This document shows, in pieces, positions 25,491 through 34,576 of a stretch of DNA of 64,000 bases (the stretch's first letter is position 1; every line of letters begins with the position of its first letter). The notes beneath the pieces were generated by a model. The model did not search any database. It had not been told where the DNA came from and was given only the letters and a program-made list of their open reading frames with translations. This DNA comes from Demequina sp. TMPB413. Lineage in GTDB: Bacteria; Actinomycetota; Actinomycetes; Actinomycetales; Demequinaceae. The stretch is taken from the NCBI RefSeq assembly GCF_020447105.2, contig NZ_CP096184.1:558001-622000 (forward strand), read 5' to 3'. Position numbers and translations under genes: made by a program.

Positions 25491-26174
25491 TTACCGGGCG
25501 TCTGACCCGAGCGCAGACATCGTCGAGGCTCCAGCGGCGACCTCCGCGAGTTCACGACCAAAGCGGACAGCGTCCCACTCGGCTCGCTGCTTCAACTCGG
25601 CAGCCGTCTCGGTGAAGGCGTCGAGCGCAGGGTTGACGCCCACGAGGGTGAGGGGACGTCTCACCACGCGCAAGTCGAGGCCCCACACATCTTCGAGGAT
25701 GCGACTCAGCCATGCGGTCGAGTGATCCCAGTCCTCTCGTGGCGAGCCGGGAGTGTAGTTTCCGCCGAGCACGGTGACGAGCGTGGCCGGCTTGCCTCGC
25801 AGAGCCGTGCCCTGGGGATCGATACGGGGATCCGTGTAGGCAAGGTCGAACCAGGTCTTGAAGTGCTGCGAGACCCCGTAGTTGTACAGGGGAACTGCGA
25901 ACACGAGTGCGTCGGCCGCGATCATCTCGTCGGCGATCTCGGTCGCCATGGCCCGCGCCGCACGCTGGCGGTCCGTCCGCTGAGCGTCCTCGATGAAGCC
26001 GGAGGTGACCGCGTCGGCCCACGCGGTGGCTGGCACGGGATCGGCGGCGAGGTCGCGACGGACGACGCTCGACGCGGGGTGGGCAGCGAGCCACTCGGCC
26101 TCGACGAGGTCGGCGAGCGATCGACTCGCCGAGGTCATGGGCATGATGCTGGCATCGAGTCGGAACAGTTTCAT
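25491..26174 (-). CDS. FMN-dependent NADH-azoreductase / quinone reductase
   Basis: 227 residues from the ATG at 26174, with GGAGAG three bases upstream. It has a flavodoxin-like fold: N-terminal MKLFRLDASIMP, FMN-binding VFAVPLYNYGVSQHFKTWFD and TLVTVLGGNYTPGS. AzoR/AcpD enzymes reduce quinones and azo compounds with NAD(P)H by two electrons, a quinone and diamide stress defence. It is divergent from a YodB-like HxlR regulator, the same pairing as azoR1-yodB in Bacillus, which points to regulation by thiol or quinone stress. Confidence 0.87.
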   Translation of the reverse strand: MKLFRLDASIMPMTSASRSLADLVEAEWLAAHPASSVVRRDLAADPVPATAWADAVTSGFIEDAQRTDRQRAARAMATEIADEMIAADALVFAVPLYNYGVSQHFKTWFDLAYTDPRIDPQGTALRGKPATLVTVLGGNYTPGSPREDWDHSTAWLSRILEDVWGLDLRVVRRPLTLVGVNPALDAFTETAAELKQRAEWDAVRFGRELAEVAAGASTMSALGSDAR

Positions 26175-26198
26175 GATCTCTCCAGTTCGTGAATACGG

Positions 26199-26223
26199 AG
26201 TCACTATGAAAAAGCAAGTGACT
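26199..26223. promoter_or_regulatory. Inverted repeat between azoreductase and HxlR regulator
   Basis: AGTCACT (26199-26205) and AGTGACT (26217-26223) are perfect inverted 7-base arms spaced by 11 bases in the 79-base divergent promoter region. They are a likely operator for the HxlR protein on both genes. A direct repeat TAGCACGA follows at about 26223-26245. Confidence 0.5.
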
Positions 26224-26253
26224 AGCACGAATGTAGCACGATAGAATCTGAAC

Positions 26254-26601
26254 ATGACGCCGACCGACGACGAGGCAGAGCACGCGAACTGCGACTCAGC
26301 GGTGACTCTCGCGTTCACGGTGCTGGGCAAGCGCTGGAACGGCATGATCATTTCGGCGCTCGGTAACGGCGCCTCCACCTTTGGTGGCCTCCGGCGTGCG
26401 GTAGGCGGCATCAGCGACGCCGTGTTGTCCGAACGGCTCGCGGAGCTTGCCGAGGCTCAACTCGTCGTTCGCGCCGTCAGCCCCGGACCGCCCGTCGGCG
26501 TTTCATACCGCCTGACCGACAGCGGCGAGCGCCTCTTGCCGATCCTTACCCAGCTCGGGCAGTGGGCGGCAGGCAATCTGTCCGACCTCGCGAATCCTTA
26601 G
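26254..26601 (+). CDS. HxlR-family redox regulator (YodB-like)
   Basis: 115 residues. A single HxlR winged-helix domain shows AFTVLGKRWNGMIISAL, GISDAVLSERLAELAEA and GVSYRLTDSGERLLP. Its N-terminal Cys (C13, in HANCDSA) lines up with the redox-sensing Cys6 of Bacillus YodB by position relative to LGKRWNG; no other Cys is present. YodB-type repressors lose DNA binding when this Cys is oxidised or alkylated by quinones. It probably represses the divergent azoreductase and itself. Confidence 0.87.
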   Translation: MTPTDDEAEHANCDSAVTLAFTVLGKRWNGMIISALGNGASTFGGLRRAVGGISDAVLSERLAELAEAQLVVRAVSPGPPVGVSYRLTDSGERLLPILTQLGQWAAGNLSDLANP

Positions 26602-26633
26602 CGCCGCAGGAGTTCGCGCGTCGCTGGGGGCGT

Positions 26634-27929
26634 TCAGCCCTTGAGCCACCTCAACGCGCCCCGCGCCGCGACCACACCCGTGCTGAACGAGGCCTGGAGC
26701 AGGTAGCCGCCCGTTGGCGCCTCCCAGTCGAGCATCTCGCCCGCCACGAACGTGCCGGGCATGCGGCGCAGCATGAGGTGCTCGTCCACCTCGGACCACG
26801 CGATGCCGCCCGCTGTCGAAATCGCCCGGTCGATCGGCATCGTCCCTGTCACGGTCAGCGGCACGGCCTTGATCAGTCGCGCCACGGCGTCGGCGTCGCT
26901 AGGCAGCGTGCCACCGCTGGCCTCCCGTAGCAGCCCGATGGCTGCGGGGTCCAGGCCGATGGAGCGACGCAGCCAATTTGATGTCGAGTCCTTGGGGCGG
27001 CGGTGCCGCAAGCGCTCAGCGACGTGGCCGACGCTGTGGTCCGGCCGGAGGTCGACCTCCAGGATGCATCGCGCGGCCTTGTTGGTAGACGCGGCGCGGG
27101 GCGCCGTGGCGTCGAGCGCGTCGCGGATGGCGGCACCGCTCGCATAGACGGGCCCGCCCTCGATCCCGGAGCGGGTCAGCATGGCGTCGCCTCGGCGCGG
27201 CTCACCGGACTGGCCCGGCACGGATAGGGACACGTTCTTGAGAGGCGTTCCTGCGAAGCGCTCGGCAAAGACCTCCGACCAGTCCACACGGACGCCCACG
27301 TTGGCCGCTCGCAGAGGAGTCACCTCGACATCACGCTCGGCGAACAGGTCCACCCACGTTCCGTCAGCGCCCAGGTGTGGCCACGATGCGCCTCCCAGGG
27401 CGAAGATCACCACATCGGCGGCGGCCGGCGTGACCCGACCGTCGGCGTCGGTGATGAGAAGAGCGCCGGCGGAGGCGTCGGCCCGGGTGGTTTCGGCGTC
27501 GTCCGCGGCTGCGGGGGTGTGCGCCCAACCCGACCACAGCGTCCGTCGCTCGATCCGCACGCCTAACTCCTCAAGCCGCGCCAACCACGCCCGGAACAGG
27601 GGAGTCGCCCTGAACGCCTGCGGGAACACGCGCCCGCTCGACCCCACAAACGTCGGCTCGCCCAACTCGGCACACCACGCGCGGAGGTGCTCGGGTCCAA
27701 ACACTTCGAGCATCGGCGAGATCCTGTCGGCCGACGTGCCGTACCGCGTGACAAAGCGTTCGCGATCCTCCGAGTGCGTGAGGTTGAGCCCGCCGTGGCC
27801 CGCCAGCAGGAACTTGCGGCCGGGGGAGGGCATGCGCTCGTGCACGGTGACGGACACGCCCGCGCGGGCCAGCACCTCCGCGGCCATCAGGCCCGCAGGG
27901 CCCCCACCGATGACGCGCGCTGTATGCAT
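26634..27929 (-). CDS. FAD-dependent oxidoreductase, HI0933/TIGR03862-type flavoprotein
   Basis: 431 residues from the ATG at 27929. The N-terminal dinucleotide-binding motif is VIGGGPAGLMAAEVLA, then GRKFLLAGHGGLNLTHSE, the HI0933 family signature. VIFALGGASWPHLGADG and a C-terminal TFVAGEMLDWEAPTGGYLLQ complete the FAD site. Members are related to BaiN-like flavoproteins; the physiological substrate is not known. It is convergent with the HxlR gene 32 bases away. Confidence 0.85.
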   Translation of the reverse strand: MHTARVIGGGPAGLMAAEVLARAGVSVTVHERMPSPGRKFLLAGHGGLNLTHSEDRERFVTRYGTSADRISPMLEVFGPEHLRAWCAELGEPTFVGSSGRVFPQAFRATPLFRAWLARLEELGVRIERRTLWSGWAHTPAAADDAETTRADASAGALLITDADGRVTPAAADVVIFALGGASWPHLGADGTWVDLFAERDVEVTPLRAANVGVRVDWSEVFAERFAGTPLKNVSLSVPGQSGEPRRGDAMLTRSGIEGGPVYASGAAIRDALDATAPRAASTNKAARCILEVDLRPDHSVGHVAERLRHRRPKDSTSNWLRRSIGLDPAAIGLLREASGGTLPSDADAVARLIKAVPLTVTGTMPIDRAISTAGGIAWSEVDEHLMLRRMPGTFVAGEMLDWEAPTGGYLLQASFSTGVVAARGALRWLKG

Positions 27930-27960
27930 GGGGTCAACGTAGCCCACGCGACCGCGCAGC

Positions 27961-28344
27961 CTACGCGCGCACCCAGTCGCGCACCAGGAGTTGAAGCGCC
28001 TGCTCGTTCGCCTTCACCGCCGAAGCGTCGGCCAACACGACCTGACCGCGTTCGGGCGTGATCATGGATAGCAGGCCGGAGGGGTCATCAAAGTGAAACG
28101 GCACGTCATCCTCCACTGGCTTCGCGCCACGGTGAAAGATGAGGTGGATGCCGTCGGTCGGCCTCAGGTTGAAGGTCACGCGGTCAGTGCCTGCCATGCA
28201 GAAGCTCGGGGCGTTCCACTTGATGTGTTCGGTGAGTTCCGGCACTGCGCTCAGGAATCCCAGGCGGATCTGCTGGACGAGTTCGGCCATGGGATGCTCG
28301 AGTGTCTCCATGAAGGCGTCCACTTCCGCGGAGCAGTTCTGCAT
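27961..28344 (-). CDS. DUF1801 domain protein
   Basis: 127 residues of the DUF1801 (YdhG-like) fold, with IKWNAPSFCMAGTDRVTFNL and IHLIFHRGAK. Members are small cytosolic proteins related to the iron-chaperone frataxin-like YdhG group; biochemical function is unsettled. It stands alone on the minus strand next to a reductase gene. Confidence 0.8.
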   Translation of the reverse strand: MQNCSAEVDAFMETLEHPMAELVQQIRLGFLSAVPELTEHIKWNAPSFCMAGTDRVTFNLRPTDGIHLIFHRGAKPVEDDVPFHFDDPSGLLSMITPERGQVVLADASAVKANEQALQLLVRDWVRA

Positions 28345-28386
28345 GGGGCGTTCCTTCCGTGATCACGCGACGCGGTTGGGCAGAGA

Positions 28387-28959
28387 CTACCTCTGAACCT
28401 CGTAGTGCAGCACGGCGTTGCCGGAGCCGAAGCTCTTGGCGGTCAGCAGCGTCAGGGGCTGGGCGTGCCCTTCCGCAAACATCCGCTTGCCCGAGCCTGC
28501 GATCACGGGAGTCTCGATGAGCACGTACTCGTCAATGAGATCGTGCGCGGCGAGTTGCTGCACGATGCTGCCGCTACCCAAGACGAGGAGGTCGGCCCCG
28601 TCCGCCTCGCGCAATCGCCCGGCAGTGGCCTCAAGCCCATCGCTGTGAAACTCCGTGTTGTCCCAGTCGGTCGACGTGAGTTCACGCGAGAACACCACTT
28701 TGGTCATGTCGGTGAGCTCTTGGGCGACGACCTTCATCGGTTCCGGAGCGTTGGGGTCCCTGAGCAGCGGCACCCACATCCTTTCGAAGCCGCGAAATGT
28801 CTGACCGCCAAGCAGGAGGGTGTCCGAGTGGATGCGCTCGTGCGCAAAGGCCTCGACGTCCGGATCCTGGACGAACCAGGACATGCCCCAGGTTGCTTGG
28901 TCGTTGCTGGCGAAGTAGCCGTCGAGTGAGACGCGGTTGAGTACGACGATCTTGCTCAT
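28387..28959 (-). CDS. Dihydrofolate reductase/RibD C-terminal family protein
   Basis: 190 residues from the ATG at 28959, with AGGAGCTCC upstream. The RibD_C fold is recognised from KIVVLNRVSLDGYFA, LLLGGQTFRGFERMW, VVFSRELTSTDWDNTEF and LLVLGSGSIVQQLAAHDLIDEY. These NADPH-binding reductases resemble DHFR and the riboflavin reductase RibD, but stand-alone members have no assigned substrate. It lies 37 bases downstream of an AraC-type regulator on the same strand, which may control it. Confidence 0.85.
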   Translation of the reverse strand: MSKIVVLNRVSLDGYFASNDQATWGMSWFVQDPDVEAFAHERIHSDTLLLGGQTFRGFERMWVPLLRDPNAPEPMKVVAQELTDMTKVVFSRELTSTDWDNTEFHSDGLEATAGRLREADGADLLVLGSGSIVQQLAAHDLIDEYVLIETPVIAGSGKRMFAEGHAQPLTLLTAKSFGSGNAVLHYEVQR

Positions 28960-28996
28960 GGGGAGCTCCTGTCCTTGAGTGGGTACACCGAGGACG

Positions 28997-29860
28997 CTAC
29001 GGGGGCGGCGCGGCCACGAATTGTGAAAAACCGCCCTCCTCGTACGAGGCCCCACCCGCGTCGTGATGAAACTCGGTGACGCGCTGAGCCAGGCTGCGCG
29101 GGGTCGCCCACGAGAGCTCGCGCAGATCGCGGATGAAGTGCGACTGGTCGAAGTAGTTGAGTGCGTGCGCGACGTCCGCGAGAGTGCCGTAGTTGCCGCT
29201 CCTGATGAGGCGCAGCGCCTCATTGACGCGCTTGACGCGGATGTACTGCTTGGGTGTTCCGCCCACGACCTTGGCGAACCTGCGTTGCAGCTGCCGCTCC
29301 GACGTGTGGATCACGTCCAGGAGGTCCCGCACCGTCACAGTGCTGGGATGCGCCTCGATGTGTGCAATGACGTTCTCGATGCCTTCGTCGCGCGGTGGGC
29401 CGGCCGCGAGCCGTCGTTCCAAGAACTCTTGGAGCAAGGCGATGCGTGCTCCCACGTCACGTGCTTGTCTGAGTTGCTCGTCAAGCTCTGTCGCGTCGAA
29501 AGCGGCAGGCTCCAGCAGGCCAAACACCAGGCGAGTCGCGTCAATCCCGAAGATCGTGTGCAGCCCGAACGCGCGGAACGCCACCTGTATCGACGTGTAT
29601 GGCCGCGGCACAAAGCGCATGACGCTCGGCTGGGACCCCTGTCCGTGCAGAAACAGTGGCGGCACGTTGTCGAGGCTTGCGGATCGGGTTCTGAGGCTCT
29701 CGATGGCTCCGGCGTCGCCGGCCCAACTGAAGACCAGTCCTGGCAGGCCGTTGGGGCACACCGTCACCGCGAGCGAAGTGTCCCCCTCGTAACGCGCGAA
29801 CCTTATTGTCTCGACATCGCGCGACAGCGCGGGCGACGCTGGGAAAAGGGTGAACGACAC
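28997..29860 (-). CDS. AraC-family transcriptional regulator
   Basis: About 287 residues, taking the GTG at 29860 as start (AAGGG upstream); the open frame extends 24 codons further. The C-terminal 100 residues carry two helix-turn-helices: VRDLLDVIHTSERQLQRRFAKVVG and TLADVAHALNYFDQSHFIRDLREL, with TPKQYIRVKRVNEAL between. The N-terminal domain is a ligand-sensing region without a recognised effector. The downstream DHFR-like gene is the closest candidate target. Confidence 0.85.
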   Translation of the reverse strand: MSFTLFPASPALSRDVETIRFARYEGDTSLAVTVCPNGLPGLVFSWAGDAGAIESLRTRSASLDNVPPLFLHGQGSQPSVMRFVPRPYTSIQVAFRAFGLHTIFGIDATRLVFGLLEPAAFDATELDEQLRQARDVGARIALLQEFLERRLAAGPPRDEGIENVIAHIEAHPSTVTVRDLLDVIHTSERQLQRRFAKVVGGTPKQYIRVKRVNEALRLIRSGNYGTLADVAHALNYFDQSHFIRDLRELSWATPRSLAQRVTEFHHDAGGASYEEGGFSQFVAAPPP

Positions 29861-29889
29861 CTCGGGCCCTTCACGATGATATGGGCAGG

Positions 29890-30249
29890 TTACGGCCCGA
29901 CGTAGGCGACCCCATCGATCTGCACCAGGCACCGCGCATCAAAGAAGTCGGTGGTGGCGGTCATGCGGGCCGGAGGCGCGTCGCCGCAGAACTCCGCGAA
30001 GACGTCCCAGGCCTCCCTCATCTCAGCGCCCATCTAGCGCACCCACATGGTGACCTGAACCAGAGCCGACGTGTCAGCGCCAGCCCGCACCAGCGTCGTC
30101 CGTAGGGACTCAAGGCTCGCGCGGGTCTGCCCTGCGAGCGTCGGATCGTCCAAAGCGCCAGCGTGGTGGGCCAGGTAAAGGTGGTTGCCGGCGCGCACAG
30201 CGCTGGCACAGGTGGCGTCCCCAAAGTGAGGAGCGAAGCGAGTGATCAT
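29890..30249 (-). pseudogene. RidA/YjgF family gene interrupted by an in-frame stop
   Basis: Read from the ATG at 30249, the frame gives an N-terminal RidA half (MITRFAPHFGDATCASAVRA then LYLAHHAGALDDPTLAGQ) up to VQVTMWVR. It then meets TAG at 30034-30036 and continues in the same frame as MGAEMREAWDVFAEFCG, PPARMTATTDFFDARCLVQID to the stop at 29890. The two parts join exactly as in intact RidA proteins of about 120 residues. A single base change (for example GAG or CAG to TAG) explains it. RidA deaminates reactive enamine/imine intermediates. Confidence 0.8.
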
Positions 30250-30399
30250 GAACCGAACGCTAGACCCGCCGGGTGACAAGGCGGCCAGCTCCCGTCCAGC
30301 GCGGGACCAACGGCCCTCGCAATGCGCCGGGACGCGTGTGAACCTACGCTCGCGGACATCATGCCTGGTTCACAGGGCCCCGCACCGACGGGAGCGCCC

Positions 30400-30921
30400 A
30401 TGACCATCACCATCCAGGATGCCTCGGCCCGTGAGACCGAGCAGTTGGGCGCCTTCGTCCAGGAGGCCTTCGCCACTGCGCGAGTGTCAGACGGTCACGA
30501 GCGGGAGTTGCTGGAGCAGATTCGCGGCGACGAGCGCTACGTGCCCGACCTGGAGGTTGTCGCCGTCGAGGACGGCCGGGTCGTTGGGTACGCCATGGCG
30601 AGCGCCACCACCATCGCGGAAGGCGATCGCACCTGGCCGGCCCTGTACTTGGGACCCATCTGCACGCGCGAAGACCGGCGTGATGCGGGCCTCGGTTCCA
30701 TGCTGGTGCACGAGTTGCTGACGCGCGCCGAGCGGCTCGGCCATGGATCGATGTTTCTGGCGGGGGACACCGCCTACTACCCTCGGTTCGGCTTCAAGCC
30801 CGCCTCCGCATGGGGCATTCGGTGCCAGTACGACATCCCGCCGGAACTGCTCGACAACATCATGGGGATCGAGATCACCCCTGGTGCGCTTGATGGCGTG
30901 ACCGGCGTGGTGACGTTCTAG
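30400..30921 (+). CDS. GNAT-family N-acetyltransferase
   Basis: 173 residues from the ATG at 30400, with GGGAG upstream. The acetyl-CoA loop is REDRRDAGLGSMLVHELL. The FLAGDTAYYPRFGFKPASAWGI segment, given here as GDTAYYPRFGFKPAS, matches the COG3153 group (YhbS-like). The substrate is unknown. Divergent from the ridA pseudogene. Confidence 0.82.
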   Translation: MTITIQDASARETEQLGAFVQEAFATARVSDGHERELLEQIRGDERYVPDLEVVAVEDGRVVGYAMASATTIAEGDRTWPALYLGPICTREDRRDAGLGSMLVHELLTRAERLGHGSMFLAGDTAYYPRFGFKPASAWGIRCQYDIPPELLDNIMGIEITPGALDGVTGVVTF

Positions 30922-30955
30922 GCGGCGCTCTCCGTGGGGTCCGCCAAGCGGGTGC

Positions 30956-31438
30956 TTAGGCTTTCAGCGCGCTCTCGATGTCCGGCGCGAGGCCAGCGGG
31001 CTCCGTGCGCGAACCGTAGCGAGCGATCACGCGACCGTTGCGGTCCACCAAGTACTTGGTGAAGTTCCACTTGATGGCAGAGCCAAACCGGCCGCCCCTT
31101 TGCGACTTGAGCCAGACGAAGAGCGGATGCGCGTTGCGGCCGTTCACGTCGACCTTGGCGAACATCGGAAACGTCACGCCGTAGTTGGCTTGGCAGAAGT
31201 CGCCAATCTGCGCCCCGTCGCCCGGCTCTTGCGCCCCGAACTGGTTGCACGGGAAGCCCAAGACCGTGAAGCCCTTGTCAGAGAAGCGAGTGTGGAGATC
31301 CTGGAGTCCCGCGAACTGCGGCGTAAACCCGCAGTTGCTCGCCGTGTTGACCACCAGCACCACCTGACCGTCAAACTCCGACAGCGAAACGTCACGGCCA
31401 TCGAGCGTGGTCGCGGTGAAATCTGCAAGGGTCGCCAT
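30956..31438 (-). CDS. Glutathione peroxidase-family thiol peroxidase (Cys form)
   Basis: 160 residues. VNTASNCGFTPQF holds the peroxidatic Cys (an ordinary TGC codon, not selenocysteine). VLGFPCNQFGAQEPG supplies the Gln and second Cys, and KWNFTKYLVDRNG the Trp/Asn of the active-site tetrad. Such bacterial enzymes normally use thioredoxin or mycothiol-linked reductants, not glutathione. It stands between a GNAT gene and an SGNH hydrolase. Confidence 0.92.
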   Translation of the reverse strand: MATLADFTATTLDGRDVSLSEFDGQVVLVVNTASNCGFTPQFAGLQDLHTRFSDKGFTVLGFPCNQFGAQEPGDGAQIGDFCQANYGVTFPMFAKVDVNGRNAHPLFVWLKSQRGGRFGSAIKWNFTKYLVDRNGRVIARYGSRTEPAGLAPDIESALKA

Positions 31439-31507
31439 ATCCCCATCGTCTCACCGCGGCGCCGCCCAGCGAGCGACAACGGCATCGTCGCACGTAAACT
31501 GGCATGC

Positions 31508-32272
31508 GTGACCATCCGTATTGTCTCCATCGGCGACAGCTTCACCGAGGGAATGAACGACTACCTGCCCGACGGCACGCAGCTGGGATGGGCCGACAGG
31601 GTGGCGGCAGGCCTGGCCGCAGCCCATCCCGATGAGGATGTCTGGTACGCCAACCTGGCGATTCGAGGTCGCAAGATCGAGTCGATCGTCACCGAGCAGC
31701 TCGACGCCGCGCTCGCGCTCGACCCGCCTCCCACGCATCTGACCTTCAACGGCGGCGGCAACGACATGCTGCGGCCAGGGTTTTCCGAGGACCGCATGAG
31801 GGCGCTCACCTCGCGCGTCATCGACAGGTGCGCCGCCCTGGGTGTTGAGGTCGTCATTCTCACCGGCGCCGACCCCTCCGATCGGCTCCCTGCTGGCAAG
31901 CGAATGCGCAGGCTGGGCGCTCGGCTGACCGAGATCGTCGAAGACCTGATCGACGGCCGTGATGGCGTGACGTTCGTGGACAACTTCAGGGTTCCCGAGG
32001 GCCGCAACCAGGCGTGGTGGTCGGAGGACCGGCTGCACCTCAGCAGCCTTGGCCACCAGTGGATCGCCAGCCGGGTTCTCACCGCGATGGGCGTTCCCAC
32101 ACAGTCGCCGACGGCGGCCGACGCCGACGCTGTGCGCGGTGGAATCGGCGCCGAGGCGCGCTACTGGTGGACCTACGTCGTTCCGTGGATGGGGCGCCGT
32201 TTGGTGGGGCGGTCGTCAGGCGACGGGCGCCAGCCCAAGTTCCCCACCTGGACGAGGGTGCCCGCCGCATAG
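31508..32272 (+). CDS. SGNH/GDSL-family hydrolase
   Basis: 254 residues from the GTG at 31508. The blocks are IVSIGDSFTEGMNDY (nucleophile Ser), AIRGRKI (Gly block), FNGGGNDML (Asn block) and EDRLHLSSLGHQWIA (Asp-x-x-His). All four catalytic positions are present. No signal peptide is seen, so it is probably cytosolic or peripheral. The ester substrate is unknown. A DUF6226 gene follows after 10 bases, probably in the same operon. Confidence 0.85.
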   Translation: MTIRIVSIGDSFTEGMNDYLPDGTQLGWADRVAAGLAAAHPDEDVWYANLAIRGRKIESIVTEQLDAALALDPPPTHLTFNGGGNDMLRPGFSEDRMRALTSRVIDRCAALGVEVVILTGADPSDRLPAGKRMRRLGARLTEIVEDLIDGRDGVTFVDNFRVPEGRNQAWWSEDRLHLSSLGHQWIASRVLTAMGVPTQSPTAADADAVRGGIGAEARYWWTYVVPWMGRRLVGRSSGDGRQPKFPTWTRVPAA

Positions 32273-32282
32273 GCTGGCGCAC

Positions 32283-32927
32283 ATGGAACAGTACGTGCGG
32301 CCAGCGATCGCGCCGCAGGAGTTTCGCGATGCCGACGGCCGCGTGATTCCCTACGGCGAGCGGTGGGGAATGGGCTCGCCCCCGGATGACACGTACTCGG
32401 TGCTGAGCCATCCGGAGCGGTTCCAGCCTCTTCACGACGTCGCACGCGCCCTCATCGCCTACCTGGAGCGCAACTACAACGTGGGGGTGAGCGAGAATCC
32501 CGGCCACCTGGCAGCCTTGCCGGAGGACTACGTGACCGGCACCACCGCGGTGCGCCTCACACCAACCAACTCTGATGCGACCCCCATCACGATCGCGTTC
32601 ACCAGCCATCCCGGGATCGTGGTTGTCTCCGGAGTCGTGCGAGTAGAGCCCTTCCCTGTGTGCGGCTGCGATGCATGCGACGCCACGTGGGAGTCCGAGT
32701 CCGACCGGCTCGAAAGCGAGGTCTTCGCCATCGTGGCTGGCGGGCTCGCCGAGCACCCGCCCACCATGAGGCATCGATCATTCCGCCAGACGCTCACGCG
32801 CGCCGATGGCTGGTCCTCGGGAGAGGTCAACACCAACGGGTTCTCGCGGGAGCGGCAAGTCGCCGCGCGCGAACGCCTGAAGGAACTCGGTGGCGCCTGG
32901 GCCGCATGGAGTCCCCGCGAGGCCTAA
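32283..32927 (+). CDS. Uncharacterised protein (DUF6226-like)
   Basis: 214 residues. The opening EFRDADGRVIPYGERWG and PPDDTYSVLSHPERFQPLH are what I recall for the actinobacterial DUF6226 family; no function is known. A short Cys cluster, PVCGCDACDATWE, sits in the second half and might bind a metal. The C-terminus overlaps the convergent ABC permease gene by four bases. Confidence 0.65.
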   Translation: MEQYVRPAIAPQEFRDADGRVIPYGERWGMGSPPDDTYSVLSHPERFQPLHDVARALIAYLERNYNVGVSENPGHLAALPEDYVTGTTAVRLTPTNSDATPITIAFTSHPGIVVVSGVVRVEPFPVCGCDACDATWESESDRLESEVFAIVAGGLAEHPPTMRHRSFRQTLTRADGWSSGEVNTNGFSRERQVAARERLKELGGAWAAWSPREA

Positions 32928-34576
32928 CCCGGCCGGACGTCGCGCCGCGAGAATCGGTCGACGCCGGTCCAGATCAGTGCCGCGGCGACGGCGGTCATGA
33001 TGACCAGCGGAGTCCACGACATCGCCTCGAGTGGCATGTACGGAACCGCCGAGAACGGCAACGCGTCCAGCAGCCAAGTGGGCAAGCCGAAAACCTCGCC
33101 GAGCATCGTGGCGAACCACATCGAGGCCATCGCGCCCCACGTGACGGGAATGGCCACGCTTGGCGCCCAACCGAAAAGCGCCACTGCGATGCCTACGAGG
33201 ATCATGACGGCCGGCCAGTACGCCAGCGCGGCGCCCGCCATCGCGGCCACTTGCGAAGAGTCACCCGTGGTCGAGCCATACACGGCTCCGAGTCCTGCAC
33301 CCCCAAGAAGCAGCAGCACGGCCGAACCGACCGTGGGAATGACGAGCCGCTTCAGCGCCCACGCGGTGCGCGACAGCGCGCCAGCGAGCTGGGTTTCGAC
33401 GATGCCGTTTGCCTCGTCGGTCCGTAGCGAGACCGCCGACTGCGTGGCGAACACTGCGGAGACGAGCGCGATCATTCCGGCAAGCATCGCGAGAAGCGCG
33501 TCGACTCCTATGCCGCGAGTGAAGTCCGTCATGGCGCCGCCAGCGTCGGCCATGAAGGTGTTCATGGTGTCGACGATCGAGCCAAACAGCAGAGCGGTCA
33601 CGACGACCGCGATGGTCCAGCCGATGATGGGTCCACGCTGGAGACGCAGTCCAAGCCCGAGCGGCGAGACCATCCGGCGCGGAGCCTCACTGGGGCCGGC
33701 ACGCTCGACGAGCAGGCCAGAACCATGGTCGCGCCTGGACTCGATCCGCATCGCCACAGCCAAGAGCGCCGCCGACAGCACGATGAGCGGTACGAGCGGC
33801 CACCACCGGTTGCCGGCATAGGGCTGCATGTGCTGGCCCCAGCCGATGGGCGAGAACCACGTGAGCACGCCGTTGCCGAGGTCGCCCATCATGCGCAAGA
33901 CGTACGCCACGATGATCACCGTCGACGCGAGAGCGTTAGCCCCACGCGACGTGGAGGCGATCTGACCGGCTACTGCGCCAACGCCAAGGCCGACAAGGCC
34001 GACGCCGGTGACGGAGGCGCCGAAGACGAGCGATCCGGCGATGCCGGTGCCTTCAGGATCAAGGCCGTTGGCGGCGGACGCCACAGCAATGCCCGCGCCG
34101 ACCGCGAGGCACAGGAGTCCGTTGACCAGCCAGGATGCACTGGAGTAGGCGTGAATTCCGAGCATGCGCGAGCGCAACAGTTCGGTGCGTCCCACCTCTT
34201 CGTCGGCTCTGCCGGAGCGGGTTACGAGGAAGGCCACACCGATGGCCAGACTCAACGCGATGGTCATCCAACCCTTGGTCCAGACGGCGCCGCCCAAGGT
34301 GTCGGCTGCGGGCGACAGCCCCGTGAGGGCCTTGATGCCAGGGGTGTTGGACACGGCAGCGAAGTCGTCCAGTGCCGCCTGCGTGGGGAAGAGGGTCTGG
34401 TAGTACGAGGCGATGTAGGCAAACATGCCGACGAGTACGACCGTCCACACGGCCAGGCGCACTCGGTTGCGCCGTACGGTGAGCCGCGCCATGACGGGAA
34501 GTCCCGCGAGGGCGCTGGCCTGTCCGACCGTGTTCCGAGTCTCGTCCACCGTGGTGACGGACAGCGTGGCGGTCAT
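32924..34576 (-). CDS. ABC transporter permease (ABC-2 type exporter)
   Basis: 550 residues with about twelve hydrophobic segments. The permease resembles those of the antibiotic/multidrug exporter group in actinobacteria ([20 protein letters not shown] and [19 protein letters not shown]). Its start overlaps the ATPase gene stop by four bases, and a TetR regulator lies upstream, so tetR-ATPase-permease is a regulated efflux unit. The substrate is unknown. Confidence 0.87.
   Translation of the reverse strand: MTATLSVTTVDETRNTVGQASALAGLPVMARLTVRRNRVRLAVWTVVLVGMFAYIASYYQTLFPTQAALDDFAAVSNTPGIKALTGLSPAADTLGGAVWTKGWMTIALSLAIGVAFLVTRSGRADEEVGRTELLRSRMLGIHAYSSASWLVNGLLCLAVGAGIAVASAANGLDPEGTGIAGSLVFGASVTGVGLVGLGVGAVAGQIASTSRGANALASTVIIVAYVLRMMGDLGNGVLTWFSPIGWGQHMQPYAGNRWWPLVPLIVLSAALLAVAMRIESRRDHGSGLLVERAGPSEAPRRMVSPLGLGLRLQRGPIIGWTIAVVVTALLFGSIVDTMNTFMADAGGAMTDFTRGIGVDALLAMLAGMIALVSAVFATQSAVSLRTDEANGIVETQLAGALSRTAWALKRLVIPTVGSAVLLLLGGAGLGAVYGSTTGDSSQVAAMAGAALAYWPAVMILVGIAVALFGWAPSVAIPVTWGAMASMWFATMLGEVFGLPTWLLDALPFSAVPYMPLEAMSWTPLVIMTAVAAALIWTGVDRFSRRDVRPG

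Noticed and set aside
24762-25491. Minus-strand frames over the repeats and tRNA, starting with an MELRGLEPLTP-like peptide
   Set aside because: This peptide is the familiar artefact of translating a tRNA antisense strand; the rest is translated tandem repeat.
30034-30036. TAG in ridA as a recoded amino acid (pyrrolysine)
   Set aside because: No pyl genes are in view and RidA proteins have no such residue; a point mutation is simpler.
30956-31438. Possible selenocysteine in the glutathione peroxidase
   Set aside because: The active-site codon is TGC (Cys), and no in-frame TGA interrupts the gene.
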